A stretch of 26,205 nt of DNA from positions 1 to 26,205 of the forward strand of contig SCVT01000449.1 of the NCBI GenBank assembly GCA_004296815.1, in the 5' to 3' direction. Every line of letters starts with the position of its first letter. The first letter of the stretch is position 1. Of the stretch, positions 13,940 to 21,270 are shown piece after piece. The notes beneath the pieces are model-generated. The model was not told the DNA's origin. It did no database searches and was given only the letters and a program-made list of their open reading frames with translations. The DNA is from Reyranella sp. (GTDB lineage Bacteria > Pseudomonadota > Alphaproteobacteria > Reyranellales > Reyranellaceae). The translations under genes and the position numbers were made by a program.

Positions 13940-16732
13940 ATGGCCAAGCCCTACGACCAGATCCCCGACCGCCGCGTCATCGTGCGGCGGCGCGCGCTCG
14001 AGGAGGCGCTTGCCGGCCTGGTCGAGGACCTCCCGACCGGCGGCGAGCCGCCGCGCGCGCCCGTCCTGGCGCTGCTGCGCGACGCGCTGGCCAAGGGCCG
14101 GGCCGAGATCCGCCGCCGCTTCGAGGAGCCGGGCCCGCTGAAGAACGACGGGCCGGCGGTGCTGATCGCCACCTCCTACCTGATGGACCAGCTCATCCGG
14201 GTCCTGTTCGACTTCGCCGACCGGCACGCCTATCCCGCGGCCAACCCCAGCGCCGCCGAGCGGCTGGGCGTGGTGGCGACGGGCGGCTACGGCCGCGGCG
14301 AGCTGGCGCCGCTCTCCGACATCGATCTCCTGTTCCTGCGTCCCTACAAGCAGACGCCGAGGGGCGAGCAGATCGTCGAGTTCATGCTCTACCTGCTGTG
14401 GGACCTCGGCCTGAAGGTCGGCCACGCCACGCGCACGGTCGAGGAGAGCCTGCGCTACGCCGAGCGCGACCAGACGATCCGCACCGCGTTGCTCGAGGCG
14501 CGTTACATCTGGGGCGACCGCGCCCTGTTCGACGAGCTGCAGAAGGGCTTCGCGCAGAAGTTCTACACGGGCGACGGCCGTGACTTCGTCGAAGCCAAGC
14601 TCACCGAGCGCGACCAGCGCCACCAGCGCATGGGCGACTCGCGCTACGTCGTCGAGCCCAACGTCAAGGAGGGCAAGGGCGGTCTGCGCGACCTGCACCT
14701 GCTGTTCTGGATCGCCAAGTACCTCTATCGCGTGAGCGAGCCCGGCGAGCTCGTCGCCAAGGGCGTGCTCACCAAGGAGGAGGCGCGGCACTTCGAGCGC
14801 GCCGAGCGCTTCCTCTCGACGGTGCGCTGCCACATCCACTATCTCACCAGCCGCGCCGACGACCGCCTGTCGTTCGACCTGCAGCGCGAGATCGCCGGCC
14901 GCCTCGGCTACCAGGACAGGCCGGGCAGCCGCGGCGTCGAGCGCTTCACCAAGCACTACTACCTGCACGCCAAGACGGTGGGCGATCTCACGCGCATCTT
15001 CGTCGCCGCACTCGAGGACAGCCGCCGCCGCAAGCCCAAGCTCGCGGCACTCTGGCAGACGCTCAGGCCGCGCGAGCTCGACGGCTTCCGCCTCGACGGC
15101 GAGCGCCTGGCTGTTGCTTCGCCCGATGCCTTCACCAAGGATCCGGTGGCGATCCTGCGCCTCTTCCACGTCGCGCAGGAGAACGACCTGGATATCCATC
15201 CCGCGACGCTCCGCCTGATCACGCAGAACATCCGCCTGGTCGACCGGCTGCGCACCGATCCCGAGGCGAACCGTCTCTTCATGGAGATGCTGACGTCGCG
15301 GCACGATCCCGAGACGACCCTGCGCCGCCTCAACGAGGCCGGCGTGTTCGGCCGCTTCGTGCCGGACTTCGGACGCGTCGTCGCGCAGACGCAGCACGAC
15401 ATGTACCACACGTACACGGTCGACGAGCACACGATCCGCGCCATCGGCATCCTCTCGCGCATCGAGTCGGGCGTGCTGAAGGAAGACCATCCGCTGTCGG
15501 CCGACGTCGTGCACAAGATCCTGTCGCGGCCGGTGCTCTATCTCTCGGTGCTGCTGCACGACATCGCCAAGGGCCGCGGCGGCGATCATTCGGTGCTGGG
15601 CGCCGACGTGGCGATGCAGGTCGGCCCACGGCTCGGCCTCAGCGCCGCCGAGACCGAGACGGTCGCTTGGCTGGTGCGCTACCACCTCGCCATGTCGGGC
15701 ACCGCGTTCCAGCGCGACCTGATGGATCCCAAGACCATCGACACCTTCGCCGCGCTCGTGCAATCGCCTGAGCGGTTGCGCCTGCTGCTGGTCCTGACCG
15801 TATGCGACATCCGCGCCGTCGGGCCCAATGTCTGGAACAACTGGAAGGCCGCGCTGCTGCGCCAGCTCTACAGCGCCACGGAGCAGGTCCTGTCGGGCGG
15901 CACGCTGACCGGCGGCCGGGCCGAGCGCATCAAGCACATCCAGAACGACATCGCCGCTCGCCTGCCGGGCTGGAGCGACGCCGACAAGGATGCGCACTTC
16001 GCGCGCGGCTACGCCTCGTACTGGCTGTCCTTCCCGCCCGACACCTTGGCGCGCCAGGCCGAGCTGGTGCGCGGCGCGGAGCGAGGCAAGCAGCCGCTCG
16101 CCATCGAGCATCGCGTCGACGTCGAGCGCTCGGTGACCGAGGTCACGATCTACACGCTCGACACGCACGGCCTGTTCGCGCGGCTGGCCGGCGCCATGGC
16201 GATCAGCGGCGCCAACATCGTCGACGCCAAGATCTTCACCCTGGCCAACGGCATGGCGCTCGACACGTTCTGGATCCAGGACCTCGAGGGCAAGCCATTC
16301 GACGGTCCGCAGCGGCTGGCGCGCCTCGCGGCGAGGGTCGAGCTGGCGCTCTCCAACCGGCTCGACATCCAGCGGGAGCTCGACAGCCAGCGCGCCTCGT
16401 GGCCCAAGCGCGACCGCGTGTTCACGGTCGAGCCGCGCGTGCTGATCGACAACAACGCATCGGACACGTTCACGGTGATCGAGGTCAACGGCCGCGACCG
16501 GCCGGGCTTCCTGCACGTCGTCACGCGCGCGCTGACGCGGCTCAACCTGCAGATCGCGACCGCACACATCACCACCTACGGCGAGCGCGCGGTCGACGTG
16601 TTCTACGTCAAGGACCTGTTCGGCCTGAAGGTCCTGAACCAGGACAAGCTCAAGCAGGTCGCCGCCGAAGTCGAGAAATCCATCCGCGACTTCGACGCCC
16701 GTTTCGATCCTGTAGCGAAGGCCGCCGAGTAG
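13940..16732 (+). CDS. glnD: [Protein-PII] uridylyltransferase / uridylyl-removing enzyme
   Basis: GlnD senses glutamine and adds or removes UMP on PII proteins (GlnB/GlnK), setting nitrogen control. The 930-residue protein has the nucleotidyltransferase motif GGYGRGELAPLSDIDLLFL (Gly115-Leu133, with Ser126, Asp127 and Asp129). The HD hydrolase domain contains LLHDIAKGRGGDHS (about 535-548). Two C-terminal ACT domains follow, near 730-785 (ITVT-type VTIYTLDTHGLFARLAGAMA) and 840-900 (VNGRDRPGFLHVVTRALTRL). The length and order are normal and all key residues are present. The ATG at 13940 has no obvious Shine-Dalgarno site and lies just past a possible -10 element. The gene diverges from the substrate-binding-protein gene and converges head-on with the Bug-family gene, whose stop codon is immediately adjacent. 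Confidence 0.98.
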   Translation: MAKPYDQIPDRRVIVRRRALEEALAGLVEDLPTGGEPPRAPVLALLRDALAKGRAEIRRRFEEPGPLKNDGPAVLIATSYLMDQLIRVLFDFADRHAYPAANPSAAERLGVVATGGYGRGELAPLSDIDLLFLRPYKQTPRGEQIVEFMLYLLWDLGLKVGHATRTVEESLRYAERDQTIRTALLEARYIWGDRALFDELQKGFAQKFYTGDGRDFVEAKLTERDQRHQRMGDSRYVVEPNVKEGKGGLRDLHLLFWIAKYLYRVSEPGELVAKGVLTKEEARHFERAERFLSTVRCHIHYLTSRADDRLSFDLQREIAGRLGYQDRPGSRGVERFTKHYYLHAKTVGDLTRIFVAALEDSRRRKPKLAALWQTLRPRELDGFRLDGERLAVASPDAFTKDPVAILRLFHVAQENDLDIHPATLRLITQNIRLVDRLRTDPEANRLFMEMLTSRHDPETTLRRLNEAGVFGRFVPDFGRVVAQTQHDMYHTYTVDEHTIRAIGILSRIESGVLKEDHPLSADVVHKILSRPVLYLSVLLHDIAKGRGGDHSVLGADVAMQVGPRLGLSAAETETVAWLVRYHLAMSGTAFQRDLMDPKTIDTFAALVQSPERLRLLLVLTVCDIRAVGPNVWNNWKAALLRQLYSATEQVLSGGTLTGGRAERIKHIQNDIAARLPGWSDADKDAHFARGYASYWLSFPPDTLARQAELVRGAERGKQPLAIEHRVDVERSVTEVTIYTLDTHGLFARLAGAMAISGANIVDAKIFTLANGMALDTFWIQDLEGKPFDGPQRLARLAARVELALSNRLDIQRELDSQRASWPKRDRVFTVEPRVLIDNNASDTFTVIEVNGRDRPGFLHVVTRALTRLNLQIATAHITTYGERAVDVFYVKDLFGLKVLNQDKLKQVAAEVEKSIRDFDARFDPVAKAAE

Positions 16733-17704
16733 TTACTCGGGCTTGAAGCCTGCTTCCTTCAGCAGCGCGTTGTTGGTCGCGACCTCTTCCTTGATGAAGG
16801 CCGTGAACTCCTTGGGCCCGCGTGCCGTCGGCACGATGCCGAGCGACGTGGTCTTTTCGATGAAGGCCTTGTCGGCGGAAACCTGTGCCATCGCGGCCGC
16901 CAGCTTGGTCACGATCGGCTCGGGCGTGTCCTTGGGCGCCCACAGCCCGTACCAGGAGCTGAGATTGAAGTCCTTCAAGCCGACCTCGGCACTGGTCGGA
17001 ATATTGGGCGCGAGCGGCGTGCGCTCCTTGGACGTGACGAACATGCCCTTGGCCCGGCCCGACGTCGCGAGCGGCAGCAGCGCGGTCCAGGGGTCCATGA
17101 AGAACTGGACGGTGCCGGCCATCAGGTCAGTGTTGGCCGGCGCGGTGCCCTTGTAGAGGATCGTGTCGATCGGCAGGCCGGTACGCTTGATCCAGGCCAG
17201 CGTGGCGATGTGGCCGGCCGAACCGCCGGACGAGATCGCGACGAAGAACTTCTTGGGGTCCTTGGCGACGGCAGCCATGGTCGCGGCATAGTCGCTGCCC
17301 GGCACGTTGTTGTTGGCCAGCAGCACCAGCGGCGCCTCGCCCGCCTGCGCGATCGCGCGGAAATCCGTCACCGGATCGTAGGGGCAGGTCGGCACCACGG
17401 TCTTGCCCAGCACGAAGAGGCTCGCGTTGAACAGCAGCGTGTAGCCGTCGGGATCGGCGCGGCGGACCGTGTCGGAGCCGATGGTGCCCGAGGCACCGCC
17501 GACATTCTGGATGACGATCTGCTGGCCGAGCTTCTCGGACAGGTACTGGCAGGTGATGCGGCCCAGGCCGTCCGTGCCGCCGCCCGGCGGGTAGGGCACG
17601 ATCACTTTGAGCGGCTTGTTCGGGAAATCCGCCTGGCCGAGCGCCGGGGCGGCAAGAAGCGATGCGCCGACGGCGCCGAGGACTGTTCTACGACGGATCT
17701 TCAT
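16733..17704 (-). CDS. Tripartite tricarboxylate transporter (Bug family) substrate-binding protein
   Basis: A 323-residue exported binding protein. Its Tat-like signal MKIRRRTVLGAVGASLLAAP then ALGQ is followed by the mature start ADFPNKPLKVIVPYPPGGGT, the hallmark of Bug/TctC proteins. Further family blocks are VQNVGG-like IQNVGGASGTIGSDTVRRAD and PDGYTLLFN. Bug proteins bind carboxylates or related small molecules in the periplasm. The membrane partners TctA/TctB are not present, which is common because these proteins are often orphan. The start at 17704 places the signal peptide at the N-terminus; an in-frame extension to 18043 overlaps the upstream gene and is rejected. It lies 10 bp after the small secreted-protein gene, so both may be co-transcribed from beyond ppsR-like. 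Its TAA abuts the glnD TAG with no bases between. Confidence 0.92.
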   Translation of the reverse strand: MKIRRRTVLGAVGASLLAAPALGQADFPNKPLKVIVPYPPGGGTDGLGRITCQYLSEKLGQQIVIQNVGGASGTIGSDTVRRADPDGYTLLFNASLFVLGKTVVPTCPYDPVTDFRAIAQAGEAPLVLLANNNVPGSDYAATMAAVAKDPKKFFVAISSGGSAGHIATLAWIKRTGLPIDTILYKGTAPANTDLMAGTVQFFMDPWTALLPLATSGRAKGMFVTSKERTPLAPNIPTSAEVGLKDFNLSSWYGLWAPKDTPEPIVTKLAAAMAQVSADKAFIEKTTSLGIVPTARGPKEFTAFIKEEVATNNALLKEAGFKPE

Positions 17705-17714
17705 GTTCGGGGTC

Positions 17715-18122
17715 TCACGGTTGAACTGAAACTGACGATGCACAGGTTGTGCCACGGGCGGTCTCGCAGATCGTTTGCAGGACCTTGCGTTCCCGGACCT
17801 CGCCGCACGGCACGCCGAGTGCGCGCGACGTGTCGAGGTGCTGACTGAGCGTGGCGGTCGCGCCGGGAACGATCGGCGACGGCGCGCCTTCACGGTAAGC
17901 GGACTTGAGCTCGACCGTGCGCTCGTTGCCGTTGCGCAGCGCCAGCACGACATCGACCTGCAGGTAGCCGATCGTCTCGCCCGATTTGTTCTCGACCACG
18001 AGACTCGGCACGCAGTTGCCGAAGACATTGGCATCGTTGCCACGCTTCACGTCGATCCCGTTCGCGGCGATCGCCGCGGTACCCACCACCATCAAACCCA
18101 ACGCGACAAAGGCTGCCTTCAT
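17715..18122 (-). CDS. Small secreted protein of unknown function with four cysteines
   Basis: A 135-residue protein not recognised by family. Residues 1-20 (MKAAFVALGLMVVGTAAIAA) are a clear signal peptide. The mature part contains VKRGNDANVFGNCVPSLVVE, a beta-rich middle (GYLQVDVVLALRNGNERTVE), and three further Cys in PCGE, ICET and TTCA, which could form two disulfides in the periplasm. The start at 18122 is preferred because GGAGG precedes it; the longer in-frame reading to 18242 runs into the upstream gene. It lies 14 bp after the dikinase-regulator gene and 10 bp before the Bug-family gene. The order suggests one operon but says little about function. The middle resembles proteins that act on secreted ligand-binding partners only in general character. 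Confidence 0.8.
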   Translation of the reverse strand: MKAAFVALGLMVVGTAAIAANGIDVKRGNDANVFGNCVPSLVVENKSGETIGYLQVDVVLALRNGNERTVELKSAYREGAPSPIVPGATATLSQHLDTSRALGVPCGEVRERKVLQTICETARGTTCASSVSVQP

Positions 18123-18136
18123 GGTCGCCTCCATGG

Positions 18137-18973
18137 TTACTGACTGGTCTGCAATCTCTGTTCTCGGCGCGTCGCCAGCATCTGCAGGATCGCCGCCGCC
18201 GTCTCCTCGATCGAACGGCGCGTCACATCGATGGTCGCCCATTTGCGGCGGGCGTAGAGACGGCGCGCGTTCTGGATCTCGCTCTGTACGCGTTCCATGT
18301 CGGTATATTCGGATTCGGTGTCCTGCTGCAGCAGGCGCAGGCGATTGACGCGGATCTGCACCAGCCGCTCGGGATCGGTGATCAGGCCGACGACCAGTGG
18401 ACGCTTGGAATCCTCGAGCTCCTGCGGCGGCGGCACTTCGGGCACCAGCGGCACGTTGGCCGCCCGCACGCCGCGATTGGCGAGATAGACGCAGGTCGGT
18501 GTCTTCGAGGTCCGTGACGGCCCGACGAGAATGACATCGGCATCCTCGAGATCGTGCGTCGATTGCCCGTCATCGTGCGCCAGCGTGTAGTGCATGGCGT
18601 CGATACGGTCGAAATAGCCTTCGTCGAGCTGATGCTGACGGCCGGGCCACTGCTCGCTCTTGGAATGGAAATGGACGGCCAGCACGCTCATCGCCTGGTC
18701 GAGCACGCCGACGCAGGGCAGCTGGAGACGACGGCAATGATCGCGCACGACATCGCGCAACTCGGGATCGACCAGCGTATAGAGAACGGGACCGCGGTCG
18801 CGCTCGACCGCCTGCATCACTTTCTCCATCTGCCCCGCGGTGCGGACCAGGGACCACACATGCTCCTGCACGAAGATGCCTTCGTACTGAACGAGACACG
18901 CACGGGCGACGCTCGACACGGTCTCGCCGGTCGAGTCGGACACCAGATGGACGTGGAAATTGCGGTTCGCCAC
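18137..18973 (-). CDS. Pyruvate,phosphate dikinase / PEP synthase regulatory protein (DUF299 kinase-pyrophosphorylase)
   Basis: A bifunctional regulator that phosphorylates PEP synthase or PPDK with ADP and reverses this by pyrophosphorylation. From GTG 18973 the protein is 278 residues (E. coli PpsR has about 277). It reads ANRNFHVHLVSDSTGETVSS at the N-terminus, then MHYTLAHDDGQ (about 128-137), and the P-loop VGPSRTSKTPTCVYLANRG (about 150-168). I prefer GTG 18973 because the family starts just before this NFHxHLVSDSTGE block; a TTG at 19027 gives an 18-residue extension without family support. This gene (RP001-type) and hemE flank the replication origin in Caulobacter and Rickettsia, and the same divergent pair occurs here. 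The target dikinase is not in the window. Confidence 0.93.
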   Translation of the reverse strand: MANRNFHVHLVSDSTGETVSSVARACLVQYEGIFVQEHVWSLVRTAGQMEKVMQAVERDRGPVLYTLVDPELRDVVRDHCRRLQLPCVGVLDQAMSVLAVHFHSKSEQWPGRQHQLDEGYFDRIDAMHYTLAHDDGQSTHDLEDADVILVGPSRTSKTPTCVYLANRGVRAANVPLVPEVPPPQELEDSKRPLVVGLITDPERLVQIRVNRLRLLQQDTESEYTDMERVQSEIQNARRLYARRKWATIDVTRRSIEETAAAILQMLATRREQRLQTSQ

Positions 18974-19060
18974 GCTTGGTTTTACCCCACAGCGTGCCGG
19001 GGAGAAATGCGGGATTGCCGGCGGCAAGACGGGGACACTCGACGGTGCGCTCCCGACCGG

Positions 19061-19077
19061 CCCGATTCGGGACCCGA
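19061..19077. repeat. Overlapping palindromes in oriC region
   Basis: CCCGA-T-TCGGG (19061-19071) and TCGGG-A-CCCGA (19067-19077) are perfect and share an arm. GANTC sites overlap both. A related CGAATCGGGA lies at 19135-19144, one base different from CGATTCGGGA at 19063-19072. Confidence 0.7.
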
Positions 19078-19170
19078 CTCGCCTTCCCGGTCCCGTGGGC
19101 CATCCCTTGCGGACAGGTTCGACGGAATGGCCTGCGAATCGGGAATCCGTCGATGGAATCGCGTGGAATC
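19064..19170. promoter_or_regulatory. Cluster of six GANTC (CcrM methylation) sites
   Basis: GATTC 19064-19068, GACTC 19076-19080, and GAATC at 19136-19140, 19143-19147, 19156-19160 and 19166-19170. GGAATC recurs at 19142, 19155 and 19165 as an iteron-like series. GANTC is the target of the alphaproteobacterial cell-cycle methylase CcrM. By chance about one site per 256 bp is expected at even base use, fewer in GC-rich DNA. Confidence 0.8.
19119..19153. repeat. Inverted repeat within oriC region
   Basis: TCGACGGA (19119-19126) and TCCGTCGA (19146-19153) are perfect 8-bp arms around a 19-bp spacer that contains a GAATC site. A second GAATC overlaps the right arm. Confidence 0.65.
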
Positions 19171-19239
19171 ACTATCGGTCGGTCCACAGTCGCCTGGGGA
19201 ACGCCTGCCAATAGGGCGCATCCCCACGTGCCACAGCAC

Positions 19240-19254
19240 CTACTACTGCTACTA
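19240..19254 (-). promoter_or_regulatory. DnaA-trio-like repeat (origin unwinding element)
   Basis: The plus strand reads CTACTACTGCTACTA here. Read 3' to 5', the minus strand is GAT-GAT-GAC-GAT-GAT, five consecutive matches to the trio rule 3'-(G/A)A(T/C)-5' described for the Bacillus subtilis origin. It begins 4 bp after a CCACA DnaA-box core and runs into AT-rich DNA, as expected for an unwinding site. Confidence 0.6.
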
Positions 19255-19256
19255 CC

Positions 19257-19262
19257 TATTAT
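19257..19262 (+). promoter_or_regulatory. Candidate -10 element for hemE
   Basis: TATTAT lies 35 bp before the hemE start inside the AT-rich part of the origin. It is also part of the inverted repeat CTATT-ATG-AATAG (19256-19268 approximately). No convincing -35 is seen. It may equally be only the unwinding region. Confidence 0.3.
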
Positions 19263-19297
19263 GAATAGAGTAAGAGGGAAGGCATGAGGACAAGCGT

Positions 19298-20341
19298 TTG
19301 AGCAGCGGGAAGTTCCTGGAAACGCTCGCCGGGAAGCGCCACCCGACGCCGCCAGTATGGTTGATGCGTCAGGCCGGGCGCTATCTGCCGGAGTACCGTG
19401 CCGTCCGCGCGACGACGAAGTCGTTCCTCGAATTCTGCTACACGCCCGACAAGGCCGTCGAAGTAACCCTTCAGCCCATCAGGCGATTCGGGTTCGACGC
19501 CGCGATCATCTTCTCCGACATCCTCGTCGTGCCCGATGCGCTCGGCCAGAAGGTCTGGTTCGAGGAGGGTGAGGGTCCGAAGCTCGAGGCCCTGACCGAT
19601 CCTTCGCAGTTCGGACGATTGTCGCGGGCGCGGCTGCCGGAGCATCTGGCGCCGGTCTACGAAGCCATCCGCCGGACGCGGGCTGAGCTGCCAAAGGAAA
19701 CAGCGCTGCTGGGCTTCGCGGGCGCGCCCTTCACGCTCGCCTGCTACATGATCGAAGGAGCGGGCAGCCGCGAGTTTGCCAAGGTCAAGAAGTGGGCCTA
19801 TGCGCACCCCGAATCGTTCGGCCTGCTGATCGACATGCTGGTCGAGGCCGTGGTCGATCATCTGGCCTACCAGGTCGATGCCGGCGTCGACGGCGTGCAG
19901 CTCTTCGATTCCTGGGCGGGCGTGCTGCCGGAGGAGCAACTCTTCCATTGGTCGCTCGATCCCATGGTCCGTATCGCCAAAGGCCTGCGTGAGCGTCATC
20001 CCGAAATCCCGATCATTGCTTTTCCGCGCGCAGTCGGCCCGGCAGCGCTGATGTATCGCCAGCCGCACACCTTCTCGGCGCTGTCGATCGACACGGGCAT
20101 CGGGGCGCACTGGGCGGCGAAGGAACTGCAGCCGCACATCTGCGTGCAGGGCAATCTCGACCCGATCATGCTGGTCGCGGGCGGCGAGGCGATGGAACGC
20201 GAGGCGACGCGTATCCTCGACAAGCTCGGCCACGGCTCGTTCGTATTCAATCTCGGTCATGGCGTGGTGCCACAGACGCCGCCCGACAACGTCGCGCGCC
20301 TGGTCGAGATCGTGCGCAACTGGAAACCCGGCGCGTCGTGA
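19298..20341 (+). CDS. hemE: Uroporphyrinogen decarboxylase
   Basis: HemE decarboxylates the four acetate side chains of uroporphyrinogen III to give coproporphyrinogen III in haem synthesis. The 347-residue protein shows the signature VWLMRQAGRYLPEYR near residues 20-34, DAAIIFSDILVVPDALGQKV with the catalytic Asp, LGFAGAPFTLACYMIEG, and the C-terminal FNLGHGVVPQTPPDNVARLV. The start is TTG at 19298, preceded by GAGGA (19286-19290) at good spacing; the ATG at 19284 is out of frame. A TTG start suggests modest translation. It is the first gene of hemE-hemH-hemJ and borders the probable oriC, as in Caulobacter. Its TGA overlaps the GTG of hemH. Confidence 0.98.
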   Translation: MSSGKFLETLAGKRHPTPPVWLMRQAGRYLPEYRAVRATTKSFLEFCYTPDKAVEVTLQPIRRFGFDAAIIFSDILVVPDALGQKVWFEEGEGPKLEALTDPSQFGRLSRARLPEHLAPVYEAIRRTRAELPKETALLGFAGAPFTLACYMIEGAGSREFAKVKKWAYAHPESFGLLIDMLVEAVVDHLAYQVDAGVDGVQLFDSWAGVLPEEQLFHWSLDPMVRIAKGLRERHPEIPIIAFPRAVGPAALMYRQPHTFSALSIDTGIGAHWAAKELQPHICVQGNLDPIMLVAGGEAMEREATRILDKLGHGSFVFNLGHGVVPQTPPDNVARLVEIVRNWKPGAS

Positions 20342-21270
20342 AGGTCGCGATCATCCTGTTCAATCTCGGCGGACCGGATTCGCCCGAGGCCGTGCAGCCG
20401 TTCCTGCGCAACCTGTTCAGTGACCCCGCCATCATCCGTTTGCCGTCGTTCCTGAGAAAGCCGCTGGCGAGCTTCATTGCCCGGCGTCGCACGCCCAAGG
20501 CACAGGGCATCTACGCCCAGATCGGCGGCAGCTCTCCGATCCTCGGGCAGACCGAAGCGCAGGCCCGCGCCCTCGAGGAAGCCCTGGGACCGGGCTACGA
20601 ATGGCGCGGCTATGTCTGCATGCGCTACTGGCATCCGATGACCGAAGCCGTCGTACGGTCCGTTAAACGCTTCGTACCGGACCGTATCGTGCTGCTGCCG
20701 CTCTACCCCCAGTATTCGACGGCCACCACCGCCTCGTCCTTCGCGGCATGGCACGAGGCGGCCTCCTTCAAGGCACCGACGGCGACCATCGAGTCCTACC
20801 CCACCGATCCCGGCTTCATCGCGGCCTCGGTCGAGCTGGTGAAGCAGGGGCTGGCCGATGCCGGCGATGGTCCCAAGCGCGTGCTTTTCTCTGCCCACGG
20901 CCTGCCGGAGCGCGTGATCAAGGCGGGCGATCCCTATCAGAGCCAAGTCGAGCAGACTGCGAAGGCTATCGCCGACGCGATCGGCGGTCTCGATTGGACG
21001 GTCTGCTACCAGAGCAGGGTGGGACCGTTGAAATGGATCGGCCCCTCGACCGACCAGGAGGTCGCGCGCGCCGGCGCCGACAAGGTCGGTGTCGTGCTCT
21101 ATCCGTTGTCCTTCGTGTCCGAGCATTCCGAGACCCTGGTCGAGCTCGACATCGAATACAGGCATCTTGCGGAGAAGGCCGGCGTGCCGCGCTACGTTCG
21201 CGTACCGACGGTGGGCACGCACCCGAAGTTCATCGGCGGTCTCGCCGATCTCGTCCGTTCGGTGATGTGA
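20338..21270 (+). CDS. hemH: Ferrochelatase
   Basis: HemH inserts ferrous iron into protoporphyrin IX, the last step to protohaem. The 310-residue protein starts KVAIILFNLGGPDSPEAVQP and has YAQIGGSSPIL, LLPLYPQYSTATTASS, the catalytic His187 in FSAHGLPERVI, and SEHSETLVELDIEY with the active-site acids. WTVCYQSRVGPLKWIGPST is also typical. No C-terminal Fe-S cysteine cluster is evident; the length is that of a short bacterial form. The GTG start at 20338 overlaps the hemE stop (GTGA), and the stop overlaps the hemJ start (TGATG), giving coupled translation of three haem genes. The loop QSRVGPLKW is intact, so activity is expected. Confidence 0.98.
   Translation: MKVAIILFNLGGPDSPEAVQPFLRNLFSDPAIIRLPSFLRKPLASFIARRRTPKAQGIYAQIGGSSPILGQTEAQARALEEALGPGYEWRGYVCMRYWHPMTEAVVRSVKRFVPDRIVLLPLYPQYSTATTASSFAAWHEAASFKAPTATIESYPTDPGFIAASVELVKQGLADAGDGPKRVLFSAHGLPERVIKAGDPYQSQVEQTAKAIADAIGGLDWTVCYQSRVGPLKWIGPSTDQEVARAGADKVGVVLYPLSFVSEHSETLVELDIEYRHLAEKAGVPRYVRVPTVGTHPKFIGGLADLVRSVM

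Larger units (their letters stand above)
18974..19297. other. oriC: Probable chromosomal replication origin (oriC)
   Basis: This 324-bp non-coding region lies between the divergent dikinase-regulator gene and hemE, the conserved context of the Caulobacter origin. It contains a DnaA-box-like CGGTCCACA (19180-19188), W-box-like TGGGGA (19195-19200) and TCCCCA (19221-19226), a CCACA core (19231-19235), a DnaA-trio-like run (19240-19254), and an AT-rich stretch (19241-19276, 24/36 A+T by count). It also holds six GANTC sites and several inverted repeats. No perfect TTATCCACA box and no TTAA-N7-TTAA CtrA site was found. The assignment is inference from context plus motifs; replication has not been measured. 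Confidence 0.72.

Noticed and set aside
13901..16567. 888-residue minus-strand open frame opposite glnD
   Set aside because: A shadow of glnD; the sense strand carries all GlnD motifs.
18981..18992. TTTACCCCACAG read as a DnaA box
   Set aside because: Too many mismatches to TTATCCACA or its Caulobacter variant.
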